DNA of 64,000 bases from an uncultured Flavobacteriales bacterium (GTDB taxonomy: Bacteria; Bacteroidota; Bacteroidia; Flavobacteriales; JBLHRE01): positions 1-64,000 of the forward strand of contig CAKZPI010000041.1 in assembly GCA_937139155.1 (NCBI GenBank). Direction: 5' to 3'. Made by a program: the position numbers and the translations under genes. Position 1 is the first letter of the stretch. Every line of letters starts with the position of its first letter. The notes under the pieces are model-generated. The model was not told where the DNA came from and did not search any database. It saw only the letters and a list, made by a program, of their open reading frames with translations. Below are positions 52,999 to 61,869 of this stretch, in pieces.

Positions 52999-53586
52999 AT
53001 GCGCATCCTATTCGCCAGCCACAACCCTAATAAGGTTAAAGAAGTTCAAGCCATGCTTGGGGCCGGATTTGAACTTGTGTCCCTTACGGATATAGGTCTT
53101 CATGAAGACATACCCGAAACCGGGAGTACTCTTGAAGAAAATGCCAAAATCAAGGCAGAACATGTATTTGCTAAAACCAAGCTTCCGGTATTTGCAGATG
53201 ATACCGGATTGGAGGTAGAGGCTCTAAGCGGAGCCCCGGGTGTTTATTCAGCCAGGTATGCAGGTTCAGAGAAATCAGATGCAAAAAATATGGCCAAGCT
53301 ACTCAGGGAATTGGAAGGGAAACCAAATCGGAAAGCCCAGTTTAGAACCGTATTTCATTTCATCAACTCAGAGGGCGAAGCAAAGGTTATTGAAGGGAAA
53401 GTAGAAGGTGAAATCCTAAATTCTATACGGGGTGAAAAGGGATTTGGATACGATCCAATATTCCTTCCAGAAGGAAAGAATCAAAGCTTTGCAGAAATGA
53501 GCCGTGAAGCCAAAAATGAAATATCACATCGAGGTAGGGCTTTGAGGAAATTGGTAGAATATCTACGGAGTTCTCAGGGCGCGTAA
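52999..53586 (+). CDS. rdgB: Non-canonical purine NTP pyrophosphatase (RdgB/HAM1)
   Basis: The 195-residue enzyme cleans ITP, dITP and XTP from the nucleotide pool. The motifs ASHNPNKVKEVQ, VFADDTGLEVEALSGAPGVYSARYAG, EGEILNSIRGEKGFGYDPIFLPEG, FAEMS and ISHRGRAL occur in order. It is the second gene of the rlmH-rdgB unit and overlaps the ddl 3' end convergently by 24 bp. Confidence 0.97.
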   Translation: MRILFASHNPNKVKEVQAMLGAGFELVSLTDIGLHEDIPETGSTLEENAKIKAEHVFAKTKLPVFADDTGLEVEALSGAPGVYSARYAGSEKSDAKNMAKLLRELEGKPNRKAQFRTVFHFINSEGEAKVIEGKVEGEILNSIRGEKGFGYDPIFLPEGKNQSFAEMSREAKNEISHRGRALRKLVEYLRSSQGA

Positions 53587-54540
53587 AACCATGGCTTGAA
53601 AAAAGTCAGCCAAATTATATCCTGCCTCAATTACTTGCTGGGGCACCAAAGAGCCTTCGGTTAATCCCGGAACCGTATTTACCTCAATCAAGTAGGCCTC
53701 ATCCTTGGTATAAATGAAATCACATCTTACCACCCCTCTCAGGCTTAGCAATTCGTAAATTTCACAGGCCCGCCTTTTAATTTTCTCAGTGGCTTCCTCA
53801 GAAATTCTTGCAGGGGTTATCTCCTGCGAGGCTCCTTCATATTTTGCCTGGTAATCAAAAAATTCATTCTCGCTCACAATCTCGGTAATGGGCAGGGCTT
53901 CAATCTTCCCGTATAAATCCATAACCCCACAGGTAACTTCAACCCCGTCAAGGAAAGATTCAACCACAACTTCCTCATCATGAACTCTGGCGCTTCGAAT
54001 GGCCGGCAGAAGTTCTGAACTAGATTTCACCTTTGAAACGCCAAAGCTTGATCCGGCTCGGTTGGGTTTAACAAAGCAGGGTAAGCCCAGGCTGGCAATG
54101 ATTTCATCCTCATCTATTTCCCGCGAAAGCGGCAAAAACTCAGACTTAGCCACCGGAATTTTCCATGCGGACAAGAGGGCATTGCAACGAACCTTATTGA
54201 AGGTCAGGGCTGCTTCAAAAGATGAGCAAGTGGTATGCGGAATGTCAAGGAGTTTGAAATAGGCCTGAAGCAAACCGTCTTCTCCGGGAGTACCATGAAC
54301 GGCAACAAAAACAGCGTCAAAAACAATTCCGCCCAATGAAAAATCATCTTTATTGATCAAATGCCTTTCCTGGTCAACATACCCGTACCATTCTTTTTCA
54401 TCAAGAATAACTTCGTAAACCTTGTATCCAGCAGAGGCCAAATGTTTCATGGCCATGGCTCCAGATTGTAATGAGATTTCCCGTTCTGCTGAGTAGCCTC
54501 CCATGACTACCGCTAAATGTTGTATGGCTTTTGATTGCAT
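53563..54540 (-). CDS. ddl: D-alanine--D-alanine ligase
   Basis: The 325-residue ATP-grasp ligase makes D-Ala-D-Ala for peptidoglycan. VVMGGYSAEREISLQSG, FVAVHGTPGEDGLLQAYF, FVKPNRAGSSFGVSKV, VVESFLDGVEVTCGVM and the metal-binding end YLIEVNTVPGLTEGSLVPQQ are present in order. Length is normal. It is divergent from the PASTA-domain gene, a frequent pairing in Bacteroidota. Confidence 0.97.
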   Translation of the reverse strand: MQSKAIQHLAVVMGGYSAEREISLQSGAMAMKHLASAGYKVYEVILDEKEWYGYVDQERHLINKDDFSLGGIVFDAVFVAVHGTPGEDGLLQAYFKLLDIPHTTCSSFEAALTFNKVRCNALLSAWKIPVAKSEFLPLSREIDEDEIIASLGLPCFVKPNRAGSSFGVSKVKSSSELLPAIRSARVHDEEVVVESFLDGVEVTCGVMDLYGKIEALPITEIVSENEFFDYQAKYEGASQEITPARISEEATEKIKRRACEIYELLSLRGVVRCDFIYTKDEAYLIEVNTVPGLTEGSLVPQQVIEAGYNLADFFQAMVLRALRTP

Positions 54541-54585
54541 GCCCCAAAAATAAACGAAAACCCGTCGATGGCATCCCTAGTTTTA

Positions 54586-54593
54586 TATTTTTG
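54586..54593 (+). promoter_or_regulatory. -7 promoter box of the PASTA-domain gene
   Basis: TATTTTTG (TAnnTTTG) 17 bp before the ATG at 54611. No clear -33 box. Confidence 0.5.
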
Positions 54594-54610
54594 TGCCTTT
54601 AGAAATAAAC

Positions 54611-55393
54611 ATGGGCTTGGTAAAAATTTTCACAAACAAATGGTTCTACATCAATATTCTAGCAATATTGTTGTTCTGGGTAGCTATCGTCTACTTTACC
54701 GGATCATTCTTAGACAAAACAACCCTTCATGGTGAAACGGTTGAAGTGCCGAACTTGAAAACCTATGATTTGGCAGAAGCCGAAGAGGTTTTGAAAAAAG
54801 CTGGATTAAGGTATCGGGTGATAGATTCATCAAGTTTCTTCTATAACTTCCCGAAGGGGGCGGTAATTAAGCAGTTTCCACAGCCTGGAAAAAAGGTGAA
54901 ACTTAATCGGGAATTATTGCTTTCCGTTAATCCCCACGCCGAAGAGAAAGCTCAGATTCCAGATCTACAAGATCGAAGCATCCGCCAAGCCATGCAACTT
55001 CTTGATCGGTCTGGATTTAAAATCGGAAAGCTGAGACTGGTTCCTGACATTGGAAGGCATGTGGTTCTTTGGGCAGAACATAAAGGAGATAGCCTTACCT
55101 CAGACGCCAAGCTTCCCAAGCGCTCAGAAATAGATTTGGTTTTGGGAGATGGAAATGAGCCGAGACGAATGTACCTTCCTGACTTGAAAGGAAGGCCTTA
55201 TAAAGATGCCCTGTACACGGCCCGGGTGAATGTTTTAAATCCATCTGCTTTTCGATTTGATGAAACCGTGAAAGACACCCTTTCGGCCTTTGTGTATAAG
55301 CAATTCCCTGACCTCTCAAATACCCGGTTTATTGAGAAAGGATCAGAGATTGAGCTTTGGTTTACCCAAGACCAAAACAAATTGAACCCCTAG
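54611..55393 (+). CDS. PASTA-domain membrane-anchored protein
   Basis: The 260-residue product has one N-terminal membrane helix (FYINILAILLFWVAIVYF). Three PASTA domains follow: VEVPNLKTYDLAEAEEVLKKAGLRY…VIKQFPQPGKKVKLNRELLLSV, IPDLQDRSIRQAMQLLDRSGFKIGKL, and MYLPDLKGRPYKDALYTARV. PASTA domains bind muropeptides, and here no kinase domain is attached. The protein probably sits in the periplasm near sites of wall synthesis. Neighbouring ddl supports a wall-related role. A start six residues earlier (54593) is open but lies inside the promoter box. Confidence 0.93.
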   Translation: MGLVKIFTNKWFYINILAILLFWVAIVYFTGSFLDKTTLHGETVEVPNLKTYDLAEAEEVLKKAGLRYRVIDSSSFFYNFPKGAVIKQFPQPGKKVKLNRELLLSVNPHAEEKAQIPDLQDRSIRQAMQLLDRSGFKIGKLRLVPDIGRHVVLWAEHKGDSLTSDAKLPKRSEIDLVLGDGNEPRRMYLPDLKGRPYKDALYTARVNVLNPSAFRFDETVKDTLSAFVYKQFPDLSNTRFIEKGSEIELWFTQDQNKLNP

Positions 55394-55425
55394 GCGTTAG
55401 CTAAGGATAGACTTCAATCATTACC

Positions 55426-57204
55426 ATGCGAAACTTCGCCTTTATATTTTTATGCTTATTGGCTTTTGCCGGAAATGCACAGGAGGTTTTAATGCCTGTG
55501 ATTCATAATCCATTGCTTTCCAATACCAAGGTTTTTGCTCGCTCAGCGGCGGATACCTTAAGTCTTCCCTTCACCGAAGATTTCTCAGTTTTAACCCTTC
55601 ATCCAGATACTGCAAAATGGCTTGACCAAGATGTCATTGTAAACGCAGACCTTCCCATTGATCCACCAAGCTTAGGGGTGGCTAGTTTTGACGGTTTAGA
55701 CCTTTACGGGAATGCTTACGATTTCTCAGGGAGTTCAGGCTGGGCAGATGCCCTTACTTCCAAGCCCTTCGATTTAGAATATGCAAAATCAGATTCGGTT
55801 TACCTTTCTTTTTATGTTCAGTTAGGTGGAAGAGGTAACAATCCTGAAATAGGCGATAGTCTTGTGCTTGAATTTACCAATCCGGACACAAACTGGATCC
55901 AAGTTTGGTCTATGAAGGGCCGGGGTAGCTCCTCTGGTTTTGAGTGGTTTACCTTGGGTATTCAAGATTCAATCTGGCTTCAAAAGGGCTTTCAGTTCCG
56001 GTTTCGGAATTTTGGCTCATTGGCCGGGGCTTTGGATCATTTTCACCTAGATTATATCAGACTAGCCCCAGGCAGAACCTCTGCCGATTCACTTATTGAT
56101 GATGTAGCATTCATCCATAGGCCATCCGCACTTTTTGAAAGAGGATTAAGAGAGGTGCCTTGGAGGCATTTCAGAACCAAACAAGGTTATTTCTTTCAAG
56201 ATACCCTGTTCTCAGAATTCGTAAACCGCTCGGTAGACATCAAAAACGTGGATTTTCGATTTGGCTTATTTGCCCAAGATATGACCCAGTTGTATCTTCA
56301 TCCTGCCGCTTCTGACAATGTGAATCCGGGCCAAATTTATGGTAGAAACTATCTGGCTTCTTTGAACATTCCAGACCCTGATCAACGGCGGTTTGACCTG
56401 CTTCTTGACTTTTACCTGAATACCCAGCCTGACATCAATGCCTTTAATGATACCCTTCGTGAGCATTTGGTTTTGAATGAGCATTACGCTTATGATGACG
56501 GAACCTCGGAGGCTTCTTATGGTTTGCAAGGGAGCTTTACCAAGCTGGCCCATCAATTTGAGCTTCCTCCTAATTTTTCTGATACCCTTACGGGGATTTC
56601 CATTCATTTCGCGCAAGCGGTGAATAATACAAATGGAAAAGCCTTTAGAATCAGGGTTTATGAAGACAAAAATGGGGTTCCGGGAAATGAGGTATTTAGT
56701 TCAGACAGTGTGTATTTGGTGCAAAACAAAAACCATGTGTACGGATTTACCTATTACGATCTAGACACCGTGCTCATTGTAAGTGGAACTTATTATATCG
56801 GAATGGAGCAGGTTGGGTCAGATCCCCTGGGTATTGGTTTCGACCGGAATACCGATGCTTCCGATCGAATTCGGATTGATTTGGGTACCGGATGGCTTAC
56901 TTCTCTTCAAACCGGAAGCCTAATGATGCGCCCAGTTTTTGGTAGCATAGGGAAGACCCTAAGCGTGGATGAAAGCCTAAATGAACCAGACTTCATTTTG
57001 TACCCAAATCCAGGAAATGCTTGGGTAAGGGTGAACTTAGATGGAAATATTGAACTTCGAGTTATCAACGCCCTAGGCAGTTTGGTGGCTCAATCACAAG
57101 GAAAAGAAATAAACTTAAGCCATGTTTCAAGTGGCTATTATTTTATTGAAGTAATCAGGAATGGAGTATCCTTAGGGAGAAAGCCATGGGTTAAAATACC
57201 ATAA
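55426..57204 (+). CDS. Secreted protein with T9SS type A sorting domain
   Basis: The 592-residue product has a signal peptide (FAFIFLCLLAFAGNAQ) and a beta-rich body with jelly-roll-like parts (for instance KPFDLEYAKSDSVYLSFYVQLGG and DTLTGISIHFAQAVNNTNGKAFRIRVYEDKNGVPG). A C-terminal type A sorting domain begins at FILYPNPGNAWVRVNL and closes with VSSGYYFIEVIRNGVSLGRKPWVKI. It should cross the outer membrane by the type IX system. The role of the body is unknown. rluD starts 2 bp after its stop, so the two are cotranscribed. Confidence 0.9.
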   Translation: MRNFAFIFLCLLAFAGNAQEVLMPVIHNPLLSNTKVFARSAADTLSLPFTEDFSVLTLHPDTAKWLDQDVIVNADLPIDPPSLGVASFDGLDLYGNAYDFSGSSGWADALTSKPFDLEYAKSDSVYLSFYVQLGGRGNNPEIGDSLVLEFTNPDTNWIQVWSMKGRGSSSGFEWFTLGIQDSIWLQKGFQFRFRNFGSLAGALDHFHLDYIRLAPGRTSADSLIDDVAFIHRPSALFERGLREVPWRHFRTKQGYFFQDTLFSEFVNRSVDIKNVDFRFGLFAQDMTQLYLHPAASDNVNPGQIYGRNYLASLNIPDPDQRRFDLLLDFYLNTQPDINAFNDTLREHLVLNEHYAYDDGTSEASYGLQGSFTKLAHQFELPPNFSDTLTGISIHFAQAVNNTNGKAFRIRVYEDKNGVPGNEVFSSDSVYLVQNKNHVYGFTYYDLDTVLIVSGTYYIGMEQVGSDPLGIGFDRNTDASDRIRIDLGTGWLTSLQTGSLMMRPVFGSIGKTLSVDESLNEPDFILYPNPGNAWVRVNLDGNIELRVINALGSLVAQSQGKEINLSHVSSGYYFIEVIRNGVSLGRKPWVKIP

Positions 57205-57206
57205 CT

Positions 57207-58229
57207 ATGAGTGAGGATACAGAGGAGAAAGAATTATTTGAGCATTATCGATTTACGGCAGATCCAGGGCAAAGGCCCTTGAGGGTGGATAAGTTTCTGA
57301 TGAATTTGATGGAAGGAGTTTCACGAAACAAGCTTCAATTAGCGGCTGCAGCCGGGTCAGTTCATGTAAATGGAATTGCCGTAAAGTCTAACCACCGTGT
57401 AAAAGGTGGAGATGTGGTTACCGTACTTCTTGAATATCCGCGCAGGGAACTTGAGCTTATACCCGAAAACATTCCGCTTGACATTGTTTTTGAAGACGAT
57501 TATCTGGTTGTTCTTCATAAACCAGCCGGTTTGGTGGTCCATCCCGGACACGGAAATTATTCTGGAACCTTGGTAAACGCCTTGATTTACCATTTTGGTG
57601 ATATGGCCAAAAACGAACGTTCTAGACCGGGTTTGGTGCATAGATTAGACAAAGACACTTCAGGGGTGATGGTGGTTGCCAAAGATGAAAATACATTGGC
57701 CCATTTAGCAGAACAATTCTACAACCGCACCACGAAAAGGACTTATCTAGCCTTAATTTGGGGTGAACCAGCCGAAGACGAGGGCAAAATTGTAGGCCAT
57801 ATAGGGCGCTCTGAAAAGGACCGTCTGCAAATGGCTGTTTACGAGGACGGCTCTCAAGGGAAACATGCGGTGACCCATTATAAGGTGGTGGAAAGGTTTC
57901 GGTACGTGACCTTGGTTGAATGTAAGCTTGAAACGGGAAGAACCCATCAGATTCGAGCGCATATGAAGCATTTAGGTCACCCCCTGTTCAATGATGAAAG
58001 GTATGGAGGCGATCAAATTCTAAAAGGAACGGTTTATACCAAATACAAACAATACGTTCAGAACTGCTTTAAATTATTGCCCAGACAAGCCCTTCATGCA
58101 ACTTCTCTAGGATTCGTTCACCCGAAAACGGGAGAAGAAATGTTTTTTGAGCGACCACTTCCAGAAGACATGCAGGCAGCTATTGAAAAGTGGAGGGCTT
58201 ATTCAGAAAGTGCCCTACCCAATCAGTAG
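57207..58229 (+). CDS. RluA/RluD-family pseudouridine synthase
   Basis: The 340-residue enzyme has an N-terminal S4 RNA-binding domain (RVDKFLMNLMEGVSRNKLQLAAAAGSVHVNGIAV). The catalytic domain has VVLHKPAGLVVHPGHGNYSGTLVNAL and the active-site Asp in GLVHRLDKDTSGVMVVAKD. LETGRTHQIRAHMKHLGHPLFNDERYGG follows. It is most like RluD (23S U1911/1915/1917), but family members are hard to separate by eye. It converges on mqnE with a 7-bp overlap. Confidence 0.94.
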   Translation: MSEDTEEKELFEHYRFTADPGQRPLRVDKFLMNLMEGVSRNKLQLAAAAGSVHVNGIAVKSNHRVKGGDVVTVLLEYPRRELELIPENIPLDIVFEDDYLVVLHKPAGLVVHPGHGNYSGTLVNALIYHFGDMAKNERSRPGLVHRLDKDTSGVMVVAKDENTLAHLAEQFYNRTTKRTYLALIWGEPAEDEGKIVGHIGRSEKDRLQMAVYEDGSQGKHAVTHYKVVERFRYVTLVECKLETGRTHQIRAHMKHLGHPLFNDERYGGDQILKGTVYTKYKQYVQNCFKLLPRQALHATSLGFVHPKTGEEMFFERPLPEDMQAAIEKWRAYSESALPNQ

Positions 58230-59383
58230 GCCACTGAATTATCTTCCAGTTTATAATCAGAATAGTCGTTAATCACCTCATAAAGGGTGCCTCTTTCAAT
58301 GGGTTGCCTTCCGGCGTCAAGAACCATTTTGATCAATTGTTCGGTGGTTAGGGTTGGACTTTGCTCTTCAGAGCCTGCCATTGAATAAATCTTGGTGGTA
58401 TCGTCTATGGTTCCGTCGATATCATTGACCCCAAAATTAAGAGAAGCCTGAGCGGTTTTCCTTCCGATCATGGGCCAATAAGCTTTGATGTGGTCAAAAT
58501 TATCCATGTAAACCCTTGAGATGGCATAATTTCTAAGATCCTCAATCATGGTGGTTTCATCCACGTCTGACATTTGATTTCCCTTGTTTCTAAACTTCAA
58601 AGGGATGAAGGTATTGAAGCCTCCGGTTTTGTCTTGAAGCTCTCTTAACCGGTTCATATGATCAATTCTATGGGCATAGGATTCAATGTGTCCGTAAAGC
58701 ATGGTAGCATTGGACGGCATGTCGAGCTTATGGGCCGTTTCGTGAATCTCAAGCCATTGGGCTGAGCTGCATTTATCAGCACAGATTTTTTCTCTAATTT
58801 CTTCGTCAAAAATTTCAGCCCCTCCACCTGGCAGTGAGTTCTGCCCATGGTCTTTCAAGATTTTCAATCCTTCTTCGTAGGAAACCTTGGCCTTTCTACA
58901 CATGTATTCAAGTTCAACCGCAGTAAAAGCCTTTACATGAATATCCGGTCTGATTTCTTTGATTTTCTTGATGAGGTTGGCAAAATAATGCAATCCCATT
59001 TTTGGGTGTACACCCCCTACAATATGCACTTCGGTAATGGGCTTATTTTCATAAGACCGCATGGTTTCAAGGATTTCCTCTTCGGTCATTTCCCAGCCCT
59101 CTTGCTTATGCTTCAGGAGTCTTGAATAAGAGCAAAACTTGCAATCAAAAACACAAATATTGGTAGGTTCAATGTGAATGTTCCGATTGAAATAGGTTTT
59201 GTTTCCATGCTTTTTTTCACGGATGTAATTGGCCAAAACCCCTAGGTATGCCAATTCACCTTTTTCAAACAAGGTGATTCCCTCTTCCGTGGTCAATCGC
59301 TTTCCTTCCTTTACCTTTTCAGCAATCTGAATAAGATCCTGATCGAGGTTTCCTTCTGCAATGATTCGTCCTAAATTTTCCAT
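58223..59383 (-). CDS. mqnE: Aminofutalosine synthase (radical SAM), futalosine menaquinone pathway
   Basis: The 386-residue radical SAM enzyme joins 3-[(1-carboxyvinyl)oxy]benzoate with S-adenosylmethionine to give aminofutalosine. The cluster motif is C-x3-C-x2-C in TNICVFDCKFCSYSR. EVHIVGGVHPKMGLHYF, SLPGGGAEIFDEEIREKIC and the THMLYGHIES-like NATMLYGHIES follow. GGGAEIF and overall length favour MqnE over MqnC or CofH. It implies menaquinone is made by the futalosine route. Other mqn genes are not in the window. Confidence 0.9.
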   Translation of the reverse strand: MENLGRIIAEGNLDQDLIQIAEKVKEGKRLTTEEGITLFEKGELAYLGVLANYIREKKHGNKTYFNRNIHIEPTNICVFDCKFCSYSRLLKHKQEGWEMTEEEILETMRSYENKPITEVHIVGGVHPKMGLHYFANLIKKIKEIRPDIHVKAFTAVELEYMCRKAKVSYEEGLKILKDHGQNSLPGGGAEIFDEEIREKICADKCSSAQWLEIHETAHKLDMPSNATMLYGHIESYAHRIDHMNRLRELQDKTGGFNTFIPLKFRNKGNQMSDVDETTMIEDLRNYAISRVYMDNFDHIKAYWPMIGRKTAQASLNFGVNDIDGTIDDTTKIYSMAGSEEQSPTLTTEQLIKMVLDAGRQPIERGTLYEVINDYSDYKLEDNSVAY

Positions 59384-59390
59384 AAGCCTT

Positions 59391-59422
59391 TAAAAAAATC
59401 CCCAGCCTTTAGGACCGGGGAT
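59391..59422 (-). terminator. Terminator of the M43 peptidase gene
   Basis: On the minus strand ATCCCC and GGGGAT pair around a 13-nt loop and run into seven T residues, about 28 bp after the peptidase stop and just before mqnE. Confidence 0.85.
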
Positions 59423-59449
59423 GCAAATTTCGAATAAGAATTTTTAAAA

Positions 59450-60724
59450 TCAGTTCTGAATCAGAAATTCTTTTGAAAATTCTTGTCCACCCGCTTGAAT
59501 TGAAAGGTGGTAAATTCCTGAGCTAAGCCCAGAAAGGTCGATGTTTTCATGAATTTGTCCAGGCATTTGACTTTCAACGGATTTTTCCCATACCAATTGG
59601 CCCAGGCCAGAGACGATTCGGATGTGCAAATTGCTCTTCTGAAGCATGGTGAGTTTTAAGTTTGCTTGTCCGTGAACCGGGTTAGGGTAAAAGTTTAAAT
59701 CGTTAATCACCGGATTCTCATTTAAGCCAATGGGGGTTCCCGGGTCACAGCCCAAAGAGAAGCGAATGCTAGCACGAGCAACCAACAGTGCGTCGTTCAT
59801 TCTAAGCCCTTGTCCGTTTGAGAATAGGTGCATGCAAGCGTCGTTTACATAATCCATATAATTCATAAACATATCCCCATCCGGACCGTTGCTTACGCTA
59901 TTGCAGGTTGAGGTTGAGGGGAAGTTTGGACAACCAAAATTAGGCCCTTGCTGAAGTGGGGTATCGTTTACATTATCGGTAGAGCATCCGTTGCTGCCCC
60001 AAACATGGTCTAGGTTCAACCAGTGTCCAACCTCGTGGGTTGCTGTTCTGCCTTTGTTATAAGGAGAGCTCAGAATAAAGCTTCCGTCGTCATAGTCAAT
60101 GGATCCAAAGTAATTGTACCCAATAACTACCCCATCAATACTGGCGGGTGCTCCGGGTTGATAGGCATACCCAAGAATTCCTCCGCTTAGGTTGCAAACC
60201 CAAATGTTTAGATAAGAATTTCTAGGCCATCCATCTTTTCCTCCAGCGTTTGAGTCTTTTACATCGTCGTTCGAAAAAGATGATTTTGTGGTTTGGGTAC
60301 GGGTAATTCCGGTGGTAGCAAATCCGTTTGGATCCCGTTCTGCTAAGCAAAATTCAATTTCGGTATCGCTTAAATCACCCTTAAAGGCAGAAGGGATTAA
60401 ATTCGTATCAGAATTCATGGCCCTAAAATCTTCGTTTAAAACCGTAATCTGAGATTGAATTTGAGCGTCTGATATGTTCTGGTTGTTGTTGGCATAAACC
60501 ACATGAACCACAACAGGAATTACAATTACATCTTCCGATTGATGGTTGGTAGGCCGGTTTGCGGAATACTCCTCAATTTCCCGATCAATTCTTTCCATTT
60601 CCGCTTTCACCTCTGGTTGGTTTTGCCAGAGTGCTTGAGTCATTTCATCGGCATGACAACGGTTTTGAGCCTGAGCTGAAATACCAGCAATCAAAACCAC
60701 AAGGCCAAGTAATATTCTTTTCAT
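59450..60724 (-). CDS. Secreted M43 (pappalysin-type) zinc metalloprotease with T9SS type A sorting domain
   Basis: The 424-residue product has a signal peptide (ILLGLVVLIAGISAQAQ) and a propeptide of about 60 residues. The catalytic domain has the zinc motif HEVGHWLNLDHVWG (H-E-x2-H-x2-G-type, third ligand His in LDHVWG) and the Met-turn MFMNYMDYVNDACMHLFSNGQ. Its C-terminus, from LNFYPNPVHGQANLKL to LSSGIYHLSIQAGGQEFSKEFLI, is a type A sorting domain. It would be a secreted or surface protease. It is monocistronic with its own terminator. Confidence 0.94.
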   Translation of the reverse strand: MKRILLGLVVLIAGISAQAQNRCHADEMTQALWQNQPEVKAEMERIDREIEEYSANRPTNHQSEDVIVIPVVVHVVYANNNQNISDAQIQSQITVLNEDFRAMNSDTNLIPSAFKGDLSDTEIEFCLAERDPNGFATTGITRTQTTKSSFSNDDVKDSNAGGKDGWPRNSYLNIWVCNLSGGILGYAYQPGAPASIDGVVIGYNYFGSIDYDDGSFILSSPYNKGRTATHEVGHWLNLDHVWGSNGCSTDNVNDTPLQQGPNFGCPNFPSTSTCNSVSNGPDGDMFMNYMDYVNDACMHLFSNGQGLRMNDALLVARASIRFSLGCDPGTPIGLNENPVINDLNFYPNPVHGQANLKLTMLQKSNLHIRIVSGLGQLVWEKSVESQMPGQIHENIDLSGLSSGIYHLSIQAGGQEFSKEFLIQN

Positions 60725-60831
60725 TCGTAAAGTTTTTTCTGTGGCTTAAAAGTACAAACTTCCTTTAGATAAGCTGCAGTACAGAAGAAAAACCTGAAAC
60801 TAATCATGTTTATAATTCGTTTCTTTGTTAA

Positions 60832-61869
60832 ATGGAAAAACTCTTATACCTATTTGCCTTGATTGTGGTGGCTTTTGCCTGCCAGCCTGAGGAGTTTCAA
60901 AGTCAAATACCAGAGCCATCGCCTTATAATTTCCCGGTTTTGGCAAACTTTCCTCCGGTTCCTGAGCCAGATGAGAACCCAACCACTCTTGAAGGAGTGG
61001 CTTTGGGACGTAAGTTGTTTTTTGATCCCGTTTTATCTGGAGATAATACCATGAGCTGTTCAAGCTGCCATACCCCTGGAATCGGCTTTACCGACTCAAC
61101 AGCAGTTAGTGTTGGCATTGACGGAATAGGAGGGAAGCGAAATTCTATGAGTTTGGTGAATTTGGCTTACGCCGAATCGTTTTTTTGGGATGGACGGTCG
61201 CCTAGTTTAGAGGCCCAGGCCCTTGATCCAGTTACCGACCCTATTGAATTGCATGAAGAATGGCCCAATGCAGTGGCCGAAATTAAAGGGTCTCAAGAAT
61301 ATCAAGCTTTGTTTTTGAAGGCCTTCGGAGATCAGGAAATCGACCGGAACCTGGTGGCCAAGGCTATCGCCCAATTTGAAAGGACTTTAATTTCCGGAAA
61401 CTCAAGATTTGACCAGTTTTTGAGAGGTGAGGAGAATTTAACGCCCTCCGAATTAAACGGATTCAATATTTACAATACCGAAAAAGGGGATTGTTTCCAT
61501 TGCCATGGACCGATTCTTTTTACCGACCACCTATTTCACAACAACGGACTTGATTCAGTTTTTTCAGATAGCGGCAGGGCTAAGGTTACTGGCATTGCGG
61601 CTGATTTGGGAAAGTTCAAAACGCCTAGCCTAAGAAATATTGAAGTATCCGGGCCCTATATGCACGACGGAAGGTTTGAAACCTTAGAAGAGGTCATAGA
61701 GCATTATAATTCTGGAGGAAAGCCCTCTGCAACCATTGACCCCCTTATGAAAAATGTGGGCACCGGATTGGGCTTGAGTCCGCAAGAAAAGGCCGACTTA
61801 AAGGCTTTTTTACTGACCCTTACCGATGAAGAGTACCTGAACAATTCTGAATTTCAAGACCCAAACTAA
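60832..61869 (+). CDS. Di-haem cytochrome c peroxidase (MauG/CcpA family) lipoprotein
   Basis: The 345-residue product has a lipoprotein-type signal (LLYLFALIVVAFACQPEE, Cys at about residue 17). Two haem-binding motifs follow: CSSCH in TMSCSSCHTPGIGFTDS and CFHCH in GDCFHCHGPILFTDH. FFWDGRSPSLEAQALDPVTDPIEL and FKTPSLRNIEVSGPYMHDGRFETLEEVIEHYNSGG are typical of periplasmic di-haem peroxidases. It reduces hydrogen peroxide with electrons from small cytochromes. Its end overlaps the CDO-methyltransferase gene by 4 bp convergently. Confidence 0.93.
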   Translation: MEKLLYLFALIVVAFACQPEEFQSQIPEPSPYNFPVLANFPPVPEPDENPTTLEGVALGRKLFFDPVLSGDNTMSCSSCHTPGIGFTDSTAVSVGIDGIGGKRNSMSLVNLAYAESFFWDGRSPSLEAQALDPVTDPIELHEEWPNAVAEIKGSQEYQALFLKAFGDQEIDRNLVAKAIAQFERTLISGNSRFDQFLRGEENLTPSELNGFNIYNTEKGDCFHCHGPILFTDHLFHNNGLDSVFSDSGRAKVTGIAADLGKFKTPSLRNIEVSGPYMHDGRFETLEEVIEHYNSGGKPSATIDPLMKNVGTGLGLSPQEKADLKAFLLTLTDEEYLNNSEFQDPN

